Shown here: one piece after another, positions 1 through 10,447 of the stretch | How the letters are laid out: each line of letters starts with the position of its first letter | Position numbering within the stretch: position 1 is the stretch's first letter | Assembly: GCA_038503065.1 (NCBI GenBank) | Contig: JBCAMK010000009.1 | Location: 1,240,001-1,304,000 of the forward strand | Source of the DNA: Paragyromitra xinjiangensis | Taxonomy: Eukaryota > Ascomycota > Pezizomycetes > Pezizales > Discinaceae | Direction of reading: 5' to 3' | DNA length: 64,000 nt | The notes under the pieces: model-generated | The model's database searches: none | Seen by the model: the letters and a program-made list of their open reading frames with translations, nothing else | Told to the model about the DNA's origin: nothing | Position numbers and translations under genes: made by a program

Positions 1-946
1 CGGAAGTTTCCATCTGGCAGTACCACCCATTCACACTCACAAGTGCTCCAGAGGAGGATTATATTTCGGTTCATGTTCGTATGGTCGGAGACTTCACGAA
101 AGCTCTTGGGAAGACTTTGGGCTGCAATATCGAGAAGAGGGGTACCGGTGGGGGCGACAAGGCTGAAAAATCTAAAAGACGAGAATCAAGAGTTATTGGC
201 GTGGATAAGAATACTAAGGAAGATGTTGATCCGGCTATTCGTAGGGTTTTGCCTCGAGGTATGAATATCCCATGTGTAATTTCTTGAGAAATCGTCACGG
301 CTATGAATGTTAACATATGGTATAAATAGTCTATATCGATGGCCCTTTCGGATCCGCCTCTGAGGATGTTTTCAAGTATGAGGTCTCTGTGCTTGTTGGT
401 GCAGGGATCGGTGTCACGCCTTTTGCCTCGATCCTGAAGAGTATCTGGTACAGGAGTAACTACCCACAAAAGAAGACGAGATTGCATAAAGTTTATTTTT
501 TCTGGATTTGCCGTGATTTTGGCTCGTTCGAATGGTTTCGGTCCTTGTTGTTAGCTATCGAGGCCCAGGATATTGGACATCTCATTGAGATTCATACGTA
601 TCTGACAGCCAAGATTAAGCCTGACGATGCGACAAACATCATGATTAATGATGCCAACGCCGAGAAAGATGCTATTACCGGCCTCCGAGCACCCACAAAT
701 TTTGGTCGACCAAACTGGGATACTGTATTCAAAAGTATTCGATCAATGCATAAACCTGCTGATGTTGGTGTTTGTAAGTCTCCATCGTGATTTCAGTTGA
801 CAATGGTTGTACGTTTGGATTACTAACAGGTTGGATTTTCGCTAGTCTTCTGTGGCCCTAAGCCACTCGGATCAGCACTTCACGTGAAGTGTAATCAATA
901 CTCGGAACCTGGATTCTCGTTCGTCTGGGGTAAGGAGAACTTCTAG
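1..946 (+). CDS. noxA: NADPH oxidase NoxA, C-terminal part
   Basis: This is the C-terminal cytosolic part (about 266 residues visible) of a fungal gp91phox-type NADPH oxidase, a membrane enzyme passing electrons from NADPH through FAD and haem to oxygen to make superoxide, used in hyphal differentiation. The 5' part lies outside the window. Three exons join in frame: 3-258, 330-773 and 846-946, with GT/AG introns of 71 and 72 nt. Visible motifs are the FAD-binding [13 protein letters not shown] near the start, YIDGPFGS after intron 1, the NADPH-binding glycine motif [14 protein letters not shown], a CGPK motif, and the usual fungal NoxA ending WGKENF. The ending and the absence of a C-terminal extension favour NoxA over NoxB or NoxC. 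The gene looks intact where visible. Confidence 0.93.
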
Positions 947-1278
947 GTCAGAATAGTTACTAAACTTTAAGTTTTTTTCTCTGCTTTATGCTGGGGGAGG
1001 GCGAGGTGAGACCTTATCGTTTGAACAACTAGAGGACTTGCTGGTGGGAATAATATATACGACCTTTGAGACTCTTCTCATTGCTATTTTTCGCAGTTGT
1101 ATATTTATATCGTTTATCTCTTTGCGGTTTTTTTGGGCTGGTAACCTTTGCGGTGGGGGCTTTGCGTGGGCGGATACTGTCGATGGAGATGTTTTCATGC
1201 TGTCATTACGGAGTGAGGATTACAATCGTGTTTTTCATCTCCTAGTCTTTTTTTAGGTGTTGCAGTGTATTATACATA
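947..1278. other. noxA downstream region
   Basis: About 330 nt between the noxA stop and the left end of the DDE transposon. It is T-rich and probably holds the noxA 3' UTR. I see no gene. Confidence 0.5.
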
Positions 1279-1323
1279 CCGTATAAACTCAGAAATAACG
1301 AATGAGGCCGGGCTGAGACAGCA
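1279..1323. repeat. Left terminal inverted repeat of DDE transposon
   Basis: 45 bp, the reverse complement of 4815-4859 with one mismatch (A versus G in the ATGAGGCC stretch). Confidence 0.9.
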
Positions 1324-1460
1324 GGAGAAAGAAGGATGCTGAGAGGCCGTCTACAGCTGCAGCCCAAATACCAATATCAAAAGCCCGATACCTCCAAAAC
1401 CCAACAAACTTTATTAATCTAGTTCTAATATTACAAGCATTCGGTTACAGATAGAAAAAA

Positions 1461-2803
1461 TTACACGGTACCTGCACTTTTGCAGGATCGCTTATTATGG
1501 CCTTGCAAATGGCATGTAGAACAAGTGATTTGGCGACGTGCTTGAGCCTGAGTACCCACCGGAATTATTCCAGGCTCACCAACAGGTGCTAGCACCTCAT
1601 GGTCATGAGTTTCTTCATCTCGTTTCCTTTTTGTTTTTTTTGCTCGACCAACTTGCAAAACTACACCATCTAACTCAACAAAAAAAACCCCAGAATTCTC
1701 ATCATTTTCAGGTGCTATCTCAATTTCTTCGGTGGATTTGGGTCCAGGGAGATCATTTTCCCAATCTCCAACAATGAGTTCTTCAGGAGTTAATCCTTTT
1801 ACCGAAAGCTCATTGTCACATGAACCATCGATAGGTAGAGCAAGACCAACACTAAAATTTGTTAGTTAAAAAATCATTTAATAAAAATTAATTTTTTAAA
1901 AAGGTAACAAGAAAGCTATACCTGCGAAAGGTTTTAATTATACTGTTGCGATATTTTTCAGCCTGAAATCGTTCCCATGCAGTCCCAACAGCTCTTGTTA
2001 AAAGAATGCGTCGAAGGCCAACAGCAGAAATAACACCAAATCCTGCTGTTTCTAATGTTGTTTCTTCCAGTTCAGGATTTTCTTCATCACAACGGTCTAA
2101 TACTGCAAGAATTTCTTCTCCCTGCAAATGGACAAGCTGAAATAATTCAAACTCCATAGCTTCTTTCAAGAAATCTTTAAAAGGTCGATTTACCGCTACA
2201 TCCAATACTTGTATCAAGCTTGTACAGCCTGCTGGAATTAAAGAAGGGGTAATATTCAATTTTTTGAGAGCGTTGAGGACAGCTGGAGTTTTGTGAAAGC
2301 TGGCTGAATCGAGTGCTATAAGACCAGGTGTTTCGGGAGCAGCAACTCCACATGGAAGGCCTGTTGCAATTGAAATAGGACCTGTAAAGGGATCTTTACG
2401 ATGAATGATGGGTATTAACTGTTGTTCAATCCATTCTAGAATTATTTCTTCGTTCGCATAGGCTTCCTCGTTGAATCGAACGGTAACTCGCTTGTCATAT
2501 TGATCCAATTCTGCTTTTGATAGATTCCCCTTTCCACGATACAATATCCAAGGCTTAAGCATGGTTCCGTCTGCTAAAACCGTGAGCTGTATAGTTGCTT
2601 GCCGTTTATCCCATCTGCTTTTCTCAGCTTTAGCCCATACCGTATGCGATCCTTTTAGCTCATATGTTCGTCCTGAGAGATACTCGAAAGGTGCAGGAGT
2701 TTGGTCCATATTTGCAATCCGTGAAGGTGCTAACCGTCCCAATCCATACAGTGCTTCTGATGGTGACAAGTAGTCTATTGTTCCATTACGCGGTTGTAAA
2801 TTC
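1461..2803 (-). CDS. DDE transposase, catalytic core and zinc-knuckle tail
   Basis: Catalytic part of the transposase that would cut and rejoin the element ends. Exon 1922-2803 is open in the frame containing MDQTPAPFEY (first Asp), GLIALDSASFHK (second Asp) and LIQVLDVAVNRPFK (third Asp), the usual spacing of the pogo-like DDE_1 core. A 70 nt intron (1852-1921) joins it to exon 1461-1851, an acidic linker, a basic KKTKRKR stretch and a CCHC-like knuckle (CSTCHLQGHNKRSC) before the stop. An AG acceptor at about 2804 suggests another exon upstream. The best candidate is the HTH exon at 3423-3591, separated from it by one arm of the long inverted repeat. No stop interrupts the core, so it may be functional if the long intron is spliced. 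Confidence 0.82.
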
Positions 2804-2849
2804 CTTCAATTGAAACGAAAAAAATTAATGAGTGGTTGTAACGACCACA

Positions 2850-4148
2850 TGTAACGACCATGCTGCTCACGATCGTTATATGACATGAAGTCAAGAATAT
2901 GACAGTCCCGTAACATGGTATTTGTTACTCAAGCGTCAATCGAACTCGTGTTTCAACTCACTTCATCGTTGTCTTTAGTGTAGACATTATACAAGTGTTG
3001 TTATAGTTGAGAAGAGGCTTCGATTTATAACTTAGAAGATTGCGTACAGAACTAAACTAACTATCTACTCGACCTCTCTTAAATAGAGGTCGATACATGA
3101 CCTTTGTATCCCTCCTACGCAATACCATTGCGTAGTCTCTGACGCGTCCATTAGCTATGACTCTATGCCTACGCAAGCTCTTGCGTAGTCATGACTCAGT
3201 ACATGATGTCATAAGAAATCCAACTGCGTAATACCTTGCGCGTCCCTTCGTCATGATCTTCATGACGCAATACCTGATGTCATAAGAAATCCGACTGCGT
3301 AATACATTGCGCGTCCCTTCGTCATGATCTTCATGACGCAATACATGATGTAGTTTCTCCCTCCATTAGTTTCTTTCGTCATGATAGACAATACACAAAG
3401 TGCTTGATTGAGATCCGTGACAGCCAATTTGATATGCAGGATGGTGGAATACCCCCGAAGTATGCTGATACTTCAAGTAGGCTGGGGACTCTTTTTGCAT
3501 TACCTGTAGGATCTGACTCTTCTGGTATCGATGGTGTTGCCCAGTATGAAAGAACTTCGATCTTTTTTTGGCTTGTTGTCACGGATCTCAATCAAGCACT
3601 TTGTGTATTGTCTATCATGACGAAAGAAACTAATGGAGGGAGAAACTACATCATGTATTGCGTCATGAAGATCATGACGAAGGGACGCGCAATGTATTAC
3701 GCAGTCGGATTTCTTATGACATCAGGTATTGCGTCATGAAGATCATGACGAAGGGACGCGCAAGGTATTACGCAGTTGGATTTCTTATGACATCATGTAC
3801 TGAGTCATGACTACGCAAGAGCCTTACGTAAAGATGAGTCATCATAATGGACGCGTCAGACTCACGCAATTGGTATTGCGTAGGAGGATATTAAAGGTCA
3901 TGTATCGACCTCTATTTAAGAGAGGTCGAGTAGATAGTTAGTTTAGTTCTGTACGCAATCTTCTAAGTTATAAATCGAAGCCTCTTCTCAACTATAACAA
4001 CACTTGTATAATGTCTACACTAAAGACAACGATGAAGTGAGTTGAAACACGAGTTCGATTGACGCTTGAGTAACAAATACCATGTTACGGGACTGTCATA
4101 TTCTTGACTTAATGTCATGCAACGATCGTAAGCAGCATGGTCGTTACA
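2850..4148. repeat. Long inverted repeat inside the DDE transposon
   Basis: Arms 2850-3422 (573 bp) and 3577-4148 (572 bp) are near-perfect reverse complements around a 154 bp spacer. Each arm starts GTAACGACCATGCTGC and contains a 71 bp tandem duplication (3204-3274 and 3275-3345 in the left arm) plus small palindromes such as CGTCATGATCTTCATGACG and TACGCAA/TTGCGTA pairs. A few mismatches and short indels separate the arms. Confidence 0.9.
3423..3591 (-). CDS. Transposase N-terminal helix-turn-helix exon (putative)
   Basis: The minus strand of the inverted-repeat spacer encodes KKIEVLSYW ... LLEVSAYFGGIPPSCISNWL, which resembles the N-terminal HTH of pogo/CENP-B-like transposases (KK.EVL.Y, then an EVS.YF..P...ISNW helix). 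The frame then runs into the left repeat arm and stops. It probably supplies the DNA-binding domain to the core at 1461-2803 by splicing across the left arm. The splice sites were not resolved. Confidence 0.55.
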
Positions 4149-4814
4149 CTTGTGTATGATCGTCGTGCCTTGGACTTCACTGGCTGAGAACGAAACACTC
4201 GAGGCCTTTGTGCAACTGAAACTCGCTTCTTTCCGGGTCGCTGGGTGTTCTGGATCTGGGTATCGGAAATCGCTGATAGTGACATTTTTGTGATTTTGGT
4301 AGGGAATACAGTTACGGGTTTTCCTTAAAAGTACGGGTGTCAATTTAAAGTATCTAGGTAGCTAAACATCTCTAGTTGCAACGTGGTTAAATTCAAGCCA
4401 TTCATCAGGAAAAATAATTAAACTACTCCCCATTCCTCCCCGTCACTCCCTGAAAAAAAAATTTAAGTAAGAGAAAAAGCCGTTATTTCTTTGTTTTAAT
4501 TGTACACAAATGAATTATTTTCCAGATTCTTGTCACATTTCGTACATTTTCAAGGGGCATATTTACATAGCAAAGTTTCTAAAAACTCATACGCCACAAA
4601 AAAGGTCGTTTCAAAATAGACCCCCTAGAACTTGCAAGAAAAATCTAAAAAATATTCTGAAAAGTGCAAAACTAGAATCATCCACACATTCATGGGAGAT
4701 CCCAAAGTTAGTTCAGGGAGGTCAGGGAGGTTCAGGGAGGCAACCGGGAGACACCAGGAGACATGGGGAGTAAATCAATTATTTTTGCTGATGCTTGAGA
4801 AGCCTGCACCCTTA

Positions 4815-4859
4815 TGCTGTCTCAGCCCGGCCCCATTCGTTATTTCTGAGTTTATACGG
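4815..4859. repeat. Right terminal inverted repeat of DDE transposon
   Basis: 45 bp partner of 1279-1323. It is followed by TA at 4860-4861. Confidence 0.9.
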
Positions 4860-4864
4860 TATGT

Positions 4865-5732
4865 GCAAAAGTCTAATTCTACCCTTAACCGATGAGAATT
4901 GGTCTTACCTTCCGTAGTAAGCAGAAATCCACGGAACCTTCCTGTTCCGGCCTAGTCTACCATTTTTGGTGATGTTCTTTTCTCATACTTCATGCCCAAT
5001 GGTACCTACCACCCTCAGCTTAATCTACCCTAACAGGGCTCGTATATACCGAAGGGGGACCACGATACGTTAAATTGACTTGGTCGAGAAAGTGATTTCT
5101 TTTGTTGTAGGATGAATACTCTCTTAGAGTCTATCCTTTTTGTAGCTAGTTACTAGGTATGAATAAACTCACTATTAGAAGAAATAATTCTTTCGTATCT
5201 AGCTAACAAGTTTCACCCTTGTTGTATCGATTTCTTATTCTAACCTATTGCCAGCCTGAGGCCTAGATTGGGAGGCACGTATATATGGGTATAATTAGGT
5301 TGGGCACAATGTCTTAAGTTTAATCAGTGGCTACTTCTTCGAAGTTTTCATGCGAGGGGATGGGCTTATCCTTACACGTGATGGCTACGATCAGTAGTAC
5401 TAAGTCGTAAAAAGAAAACCCAAGTTGTAGATGCTGAGAAGGAGGACGTTGTGGTGTGGTTTGGTAGTTGTCGTGGGGTGGATTATAAATCCGGCAGCAG
5501 GAAACCCTTTATGATTACCTAGTTTGAAGACTCTTTGTCACATTGGGTTCTCTGGACTTGTAACAACATGGGTTGTTGCCTGGATTTATCATTTCCTACG
5601 GAAAAGTTTAGTCATTGAACTTTTTTGTGCCCTAACCTGCGCATTTATTGTTCTGTTTCTCGTCTATAACGCTATCTAATATTCGAAAAGATAAATTACC
5701 GCTTAGATGATAACCTGGTTATACACTAATTC
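4865..5732. other. Intergenic region
   Basis: No gene seen. Positions 5107-5180 resemble 10782-10855 (GTAGGATGAATAC, GTCTATCCTT and AATAAACTCA in the same order), suggesting remains of a dispersed repeat. Confidence 0.4.
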
Positions 5733-7020
5733 CTACGCTGATCTATATTGGGCCATTATCCATTCGTAAATTGCCCACTTTTAAGACTAATCAGTATGAT
5801 AATCGGAGGACAAGGGTTTAAACGTGAAACTTACTTGGACGGCGTTTACCTAAGAATCACGGGTTATCAATTAAGTTTGTGTCTGAGGATTTCGCCACAC
5901 GGGAAAGCGTGAACGTACCAGAAAGGCTCTGACCATGCTGGAAAGAGGGTTAACTTAGTATCAACGATGGCTATATTGTGTATGAAAGAATATTGGCTTA
6001 CCAGACCCCTAATCCTTTGAAAAGCGCCCTTGGCCCACCTTCGCCATACGTGGCCCTCGCACATGCCCACGCACCCTTTTGCACATGAAGCTGGTCAACC
6101 CCCAACCCCTTCGATAGCAGAAGGCTTTTTGTGGGTTCAATCTGTGTCTGAACCTGGGTTTTGACAACGTCTAATGGATATATTGATAGCCAGGTTGCAC
6201 ATCCAGCTATCCCACCACACAAGAGGGTTTTTAAAGCGGAAATAGAATCGCTATCTTGAGCTTCCGAGAGGAAGCTTTTCAAACTTTCATAGGTATAGAA
6301 ACTAAATTTGCGTTAGAATTTAGGGACGTGAATGGATGGGATGCGTGGAGTATGTTTTATGTACTAAAAACCGTATCCGATTGAATCTCGAAGGCTTGTA
6401 ACTGTCCCACCAAGATAGAGGCCCTGGAAACCTTGTGTCCTGATAATGTCTCTAGTTAAGCTCCAACTGGATTGAGGACTAGGGCTAAGCTGGGCCCGAC
6501 ATTTTACTAGCTGTGATTGATGTGAGTAGGGACTATGATGTGTATAGGTAGTAGTGGAATACGGACCTCGGTTGGAGTGGAGATAACAAAGGAAACGAAT
6601 CCACTAGCTGCACCTGCCATCCAGATTCTCCAAAAACTTGAAGGGTTCAGGGGGGAATCCCCCAAGAGCTCGAGGGAGCTGTTATAGCTAGCAAAGAGGA
6701 GAGCATTGAGGGCTCCATACCCAAGGATAGGTGCTGCTGCCCCTGTATCGATAGTAAAATAAATCAGCTTATTTTGAGGCACCAAGGTTCCGTTCTGTAT
6801 TGGATACCTCTTATCAAGCTCCCTGCGCTTCCAAAAGAATAGCGGCGATGACGTTCGACATAAGCATGAGCCTGGTACCGGACTTTGATGATATCGAGTG
6901 GAGAGCCAATAATTATTCCAGCTACTCCAGATATATAGCTATGATCGTGAGATGATTAATTAGTGTAAGCATTTCTCTGGGGTGCCATTTTATTATATAC
7001 CCAGCCCAGAATTCGGCCAT
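5733..7020 (-). CDS. SLC25 mitochondrial carrier family protein
   Basis: Inner-membrane solute carrier of about 300 residues in eight exons by my splicing. It starts at 7020 with MAEFWAG (20 nt exon, then an intron at 6939-7000). Three carrier repeats carry the signature PX[DE]XX[KR]: SPLDIIKVR, STPTEVLKCR and YPLDVVKTQ. Other carrier stretches are GAAAPILGYGALNALLF, GLYLGGTVTSLRDSIGYGFY and GGIAGCATWL. The C-terminus needs two more short introns after VRAFL to give VNAVQ, then WAIYEWIMAQ and a stop at 5733-5735, matching the usual carrier ending. Without these introns the frame ends early at 5871. The substrate cannot be assigned; the TPTE.LKCRAQL second repeat is most like amino-acid/ornithine or carnitine-type carriers. 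It diverges from the ankyrin gene at 7749. Confidence 0.85.
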
Positions 7021-7154
7021 CGAAGGAGCTATTGTTGACTATTATCGACTTTACCGGTCGATGCCTCAGCCTTTGCAGCTATCCCCCGCGTGTAGCCCGT
7101 CAGAAAAGTCCTGGTACCCTTGTTAATTCGGCGCTGCAACCAAACAGTCGCCTG

Positions 7155-7244
7155 CTTATGTTGCCGATTTCCAACTTAATCACGTGACATGTTAAACTAC
7201 TCATTAACTGGTCAGATGATCAAGTTGGAAATCGGTGACATGAG
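7155..7244. mobile_element. Diverged MITE-like element
   Basis: 90 bp with inverted ends: 7164-7177 (CCGATTTCCAACTT) pairs exactly with 7222-7235. The outer bases CTTATGTTGCC ... CATGAG and an internal CACGTGAC match two better copies at 35080-35182 and 39339-39446. Confidence 0.6.
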
Positions 7245-7748
7245 TAAAGGGCAGATAATACAGAGAGTAAATTCTATAAGTCCTGCGGTGCTTAGTAATA
7301 GCATACCTGGTTTTATTATATCCTACTGCGGAAGCTGTGGTCTAAATTCTCCAGAGGTCGGGCTTTGGATAGTCTCGTGCCCAGTCCCACTGCGCAGCTT
7401 GCTGCGTACTGTAGAGCAGCCATTGGCATTAGGGATGGGAACGAGCTTAGGCTTTGGGTGCCAGGACTTTTCTGGTAAATGCGGCTCCTGTGGCAAGCTT
7501 GGCGCTGTAGTAGATGTTAATGCCCCACCCCTCAATTTTTAACAAAGTTCCCATGAAATCATGTAAGAGCTCTCCTTTCTAGAAATCTCCTTAGTCGTTA
7601 CCATGTTAACATTAGATTCATAGGATTGACGTCTCTATTCGACTTCGTCATTCTATCCTTCAGGGTGACCTTCTTTTGTACGCATATTTTCCACTAACGG
7701 TAGTTATCTGATGTCAATTTTTGATCACTGACATTGGCCTATATCTAG
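7245..7748. other. Intergenic region upstream of the ankyrin gene
   Basis: Should contain the promoter and first exon of the ankyrin gene, but I could not find a convincing start or first repeat. An open frame at 7189-7542 on the plus strand has no recognisable features and starts inside the MITE-like element. Confidence 0.4.
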
Positions 7749-8587
7749 AGCTAAAAGGATCCTTAAGAATTACCCAAAATCTCTTTACAATCCAGACATA
7801 GCAGGCAACACTTCTCTACACATAGCGGCTGAAAAAGGCCACCTCGGGATAGTGAAGCATCTTGTTGAGGAAGAGCAACATGAACGCGATGGAGTCTCTA
7901 AGAACAACAATGGTGACACGCCGCTCATGTTAGCCGCAGCTGAAGGCCATGAGACAGTAGTCTATTGCATCGCGTCACGGTTCTCGAGGTGTATCGATTG
8001 GAGGAACAAAGTAGGCGCGACCGCGATGATGCACGCAGCGAAGAATGGTTGTGATGCAGTGGTGAATGTAACTAATATAACTACTTTAAAGGTTCACGGA
8101 AATAAGAAGCTAATCGGGCAATACAGATGCTACTAGATTTGGGTGCAGAAGTGGATGCAATCGATGTGCTAGGTAATACTAGTCTGCATGTAAGTTATAT
8201 TATTCGGAGCTTCGCGTCACTGTTATTCTAAGCTGAAAATAAAGTATGCATCTGCCTATGGGCATCTTAAGGTACGCAGCAGTCTCATTCTTGCTTATTC
8301 TTTTCAATTCCTTTTTGAAGCTTCTTCGCTGACTACCCCCTCTCACCACCTAGGTTATCCGATCTCTCGTCGAGCGAGGAGCCAACTGCGAGAAAGCGAA
8401 TCGACAGGGATTCACTCCACTAGACTACTCATATTCTCAGCTAGCAGAGCAATATTTCCTGAACCTGGTACAGGAGAGGGAAAAGAAATGGGTATCAGAT
8501 AATGCTAGGTCTAGAGCTGCCACACCTATCTTTGGTAGGAGTGAGAGGACTACACCCCAGAGACAGAGGGCAAGCAGCGGGTCGTAG
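7749..8587 (+). CDS. Ankyrin-repeat protein, Avo2-like (5' exon unresolved)
   Basis: Ankyrin-repeat protein whose layout fits Avo2, a non-essential TORC2 subunit. Exons: about 7749-8067, 8131-8190, a 26 nt exon near 8245 (YASAYGHLK) and about 8353-8587. Repeats visible are GNTSLHIAAEKGHLGIVKHL, GDTPLMLAAAEGHETVVYCI, GATAMMHAAKNGCDAVVN, LGNTSLHYASAYGHLKVIRS and QGFTPLDYSYSQLAEQYF, followed by a short polar tail with PIFGRSERTTPQRQ. Avo2 proteins have the same 4-5 repeats with an ILK.YP.LLYNPD segment first, as here (RILKNYPKSLYNPD). The expected first exon was not found, so the gene may be truncated or have a distant start. Other ankyrin proteins remain possible. Confidence 0.65.
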
Positions 8588-9072
8588 GCTCGACGGTGAA
8601 GCTGTTTATAGCTCCTTAAGATACCAATACACGAGTTTCTACCCTGCAGCAGGCGTTGGCCCAACGGGCCTGAAGAGCATCTCATAGTACCTTCCCTTCG
8701 TCTTCAAACTCTAAGAAATGGGCCAAATTGTTCCAAGTATTTGTTGAAATTAGGTTAAGGATATGTGACAAATTAATCGCGGTTCCACAAATAAAAAAAG
8801 TGTTGTGTAAGATAATAAAATAGTAGAAGCAGGGTGGGAAAAGGAGGACTTGATTTGGGGCGAATTATATAGCACAAACATTGATAGCAAATGAAAACAA
8901 CACCCCTTCATTTTGGATTCGAAAAACACAACATAAAAATAGTATAACTGAACCTTTTATCTGTCCCAATACTACAGTTTCGCTTTTCGTCAATGAATGG
9001 TAAAAGGTGATAACAAGATAAGATCAATTACACTTGAAGATATACGACAGGAACAATCATTTGCTTCTCCGA
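8588..9072. other. Convergent 3' region
   Basis: Lies between two convergent genes. A/T-rich, presumably both 3' UTRs. No gene seen. Confidence 0.4.
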
Positions 9073-10447
9073 CTATAGCAACGAGTCTAGTCTCGTGAAA
9101 ACGCTTAAGACGGCCGAAACAACCTTCAAAGAAAGTCAGCATCCAATACTTCGTAATTGATTATTGGGATTGTCATAAACTAACCTCCAACTGAAGTTCC
9201 CTGTCCTTATTATTATTAACTTCCTCCGACGTAGCTTGCCCTAAGTTCTGTCCTACTCCGCCTTGGGTATTCCTTTTCCCAAACGGCCACTGCGAGTACT
9301 CAGCCAGTAACTCATCCACATGCGCAAACGCTCGTTCTCTGGCTTCATGTCCCAAAGTGGCCAATGCATTCTCCAGTACATTGGCAGCGTAAGCAGCACA
9401 AACCATGGCTACCGTCCGGAGAAAGCGGAACTCCATGTCCTCGGGTAAGAATGGGTTTCCTGGGAGTACAACAGTACGAGATGTCAAGACGTTCCGAACA
9501 CGCCGCCTAATCTCGTCCTTTGCGCCTCCATCGGCGACCGGGTGAGTTGCCATATCGAAAAGAAGGAAGTTGCGTTTCTCGGTGCGGAGGATACCCTTGT
9601 CTACTAAACCCTTCGCCAGACGTTCACGGACCTGCTTCAATTGGTAACCGATCTTCATGAGGTTCCATGTCTCACCTAATATGCCCACAATTAATCAGGT
9701 CTACCTGTAAGATTAAAACGAGAGTAGAGAGAGGGAAGTAGAATTTGTGCCGTACCGCTCATAAGATCAATCCAAGAGCTCACGCTCATCTTTTCACTAG
9801 CTTTCATCATCTTCAAAGCCTCATCCAGTAAAACTTCCCCGGTCTGTGTGTCGTCAATCACCTCGATAATTCGGTCCGCTAAAGGAAATCTCCTTCTCGA
9901 AGAATCTTTTTGCATGCTGATGCGTCCCCGAAAAGCAAGCTCTAGCACTATGCAGCCGCGGAGTGCGTAAGAAATGTTGTCGTTCCAGAACGACAAGTAA
10001 CCCTAATTCACAGCTTCAGCAGTCAGAACTAAGAAGTATCTTAGGAGCAACAAGACTGGGAGAAAGGTGAGATCCCAAGTTTGGAGCGGAGCGGAAATAC
10101 ACACTTGTTTGTCTTTCAGCCCTAGAAGTAGAATTTCCTCCATTAACGTCAACTTTGGCTGCTTGTTTCTCTCCTGATTTTCGCTGATATCTCTCGGGTC
10201 AAACGCTATCCCCCGAAAACCAGCAAGTCAGTTCCTATTCACAACACTAAATAACAATCCTTTTCATGTTTTCACCAATCTTGTGTCCGTTCTCTGTGGT
10301 ATAAGAGGTTTCTCCGCCGCCTCTCATTTCTGTCGGGGATGGTCTCATGCTCGGTGAGCCGCTACGTTCCTCATCGTTTCCATTTGAGCTACCAGCTCCT
10401 CCACCTCCACCTCCTCTCCGCCGAGTCAAACCAGCAGTGGAAGCCAT
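9073..10447 (-). CDS. VPS74: Vps74/GOLPH3 Golgi PI4P-binding protein
   Basis: Golgi peripheral protein that binds PI4P and retains glycosyltransferases by linking their tails to COPI. The N-terminus is Gly/Ser-rich ([15 protein letters not shown]), then [64 protein letters not shown] and [13 protein letters not shown], nearly identical to yeast Vps74 in these segments. Five exons. The last intron (9124-9184) must be removed to reach the conserved tail [16 protein letters not shown] with stop at 9073-9075; reading through it gives a false stop at 9173. The conserved FTRLDSLL end supports a complete GPP34 domain of full length. Confidence 0.93.

Larger units (their letters stand above)
1279..4859 (-). 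mobile_element. DDE DNA transposon with 45 bp TIRs and TA target site
   Basis: A 3.58 kb class II element. The ends are inverted repeats of 45 bp (1279-1323 and 4815-4859), starting CCGTATAAACTCAG and differing at one base. TA dinucleotides flank both ends (1277-1278 and 4860-4861), consistent with a TA target duplication, although the flanks are themselves palindromic so the exact end is uncertain by a few bases. The minus strand encodes a transposase with an N-terminal helix-turn-helix exon, a DDE core and a C-terminal zinc knuckle. A 1.3 kb long inverted repeat lies inside, around the N-terminal exon. Family: Tc1/mariner-pogo-like by catalytic-core layout, not firmly placed. Confidence 0.88.

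Noticed and set aside
3100..3920. Possible CRISPR-like array from repeated short palindromes
   Set aside because: Spacing is irregular, the host is a eukaryote, and the pattern is explained by the long inverted repeat with a 71 bp tandem duplication.
5867..5873. Apparent stops of the SLC25 carrier
   Set aside because: Two further introns restore VNAVQWAIYEWIM, the expected carrier C-terminus.
7189..7542. 117-residue open frame on the plus strand
   Set aside because: Starts inside a MITE-like element, has no recognisable domain or typical fungal start context; probably chance.
9173..9175. Apparent VPS74 stop codon
   Set aside because: It lies in an intron (9124-9184); splicing gives the conserved C-terminal [10 protein letters not shown].
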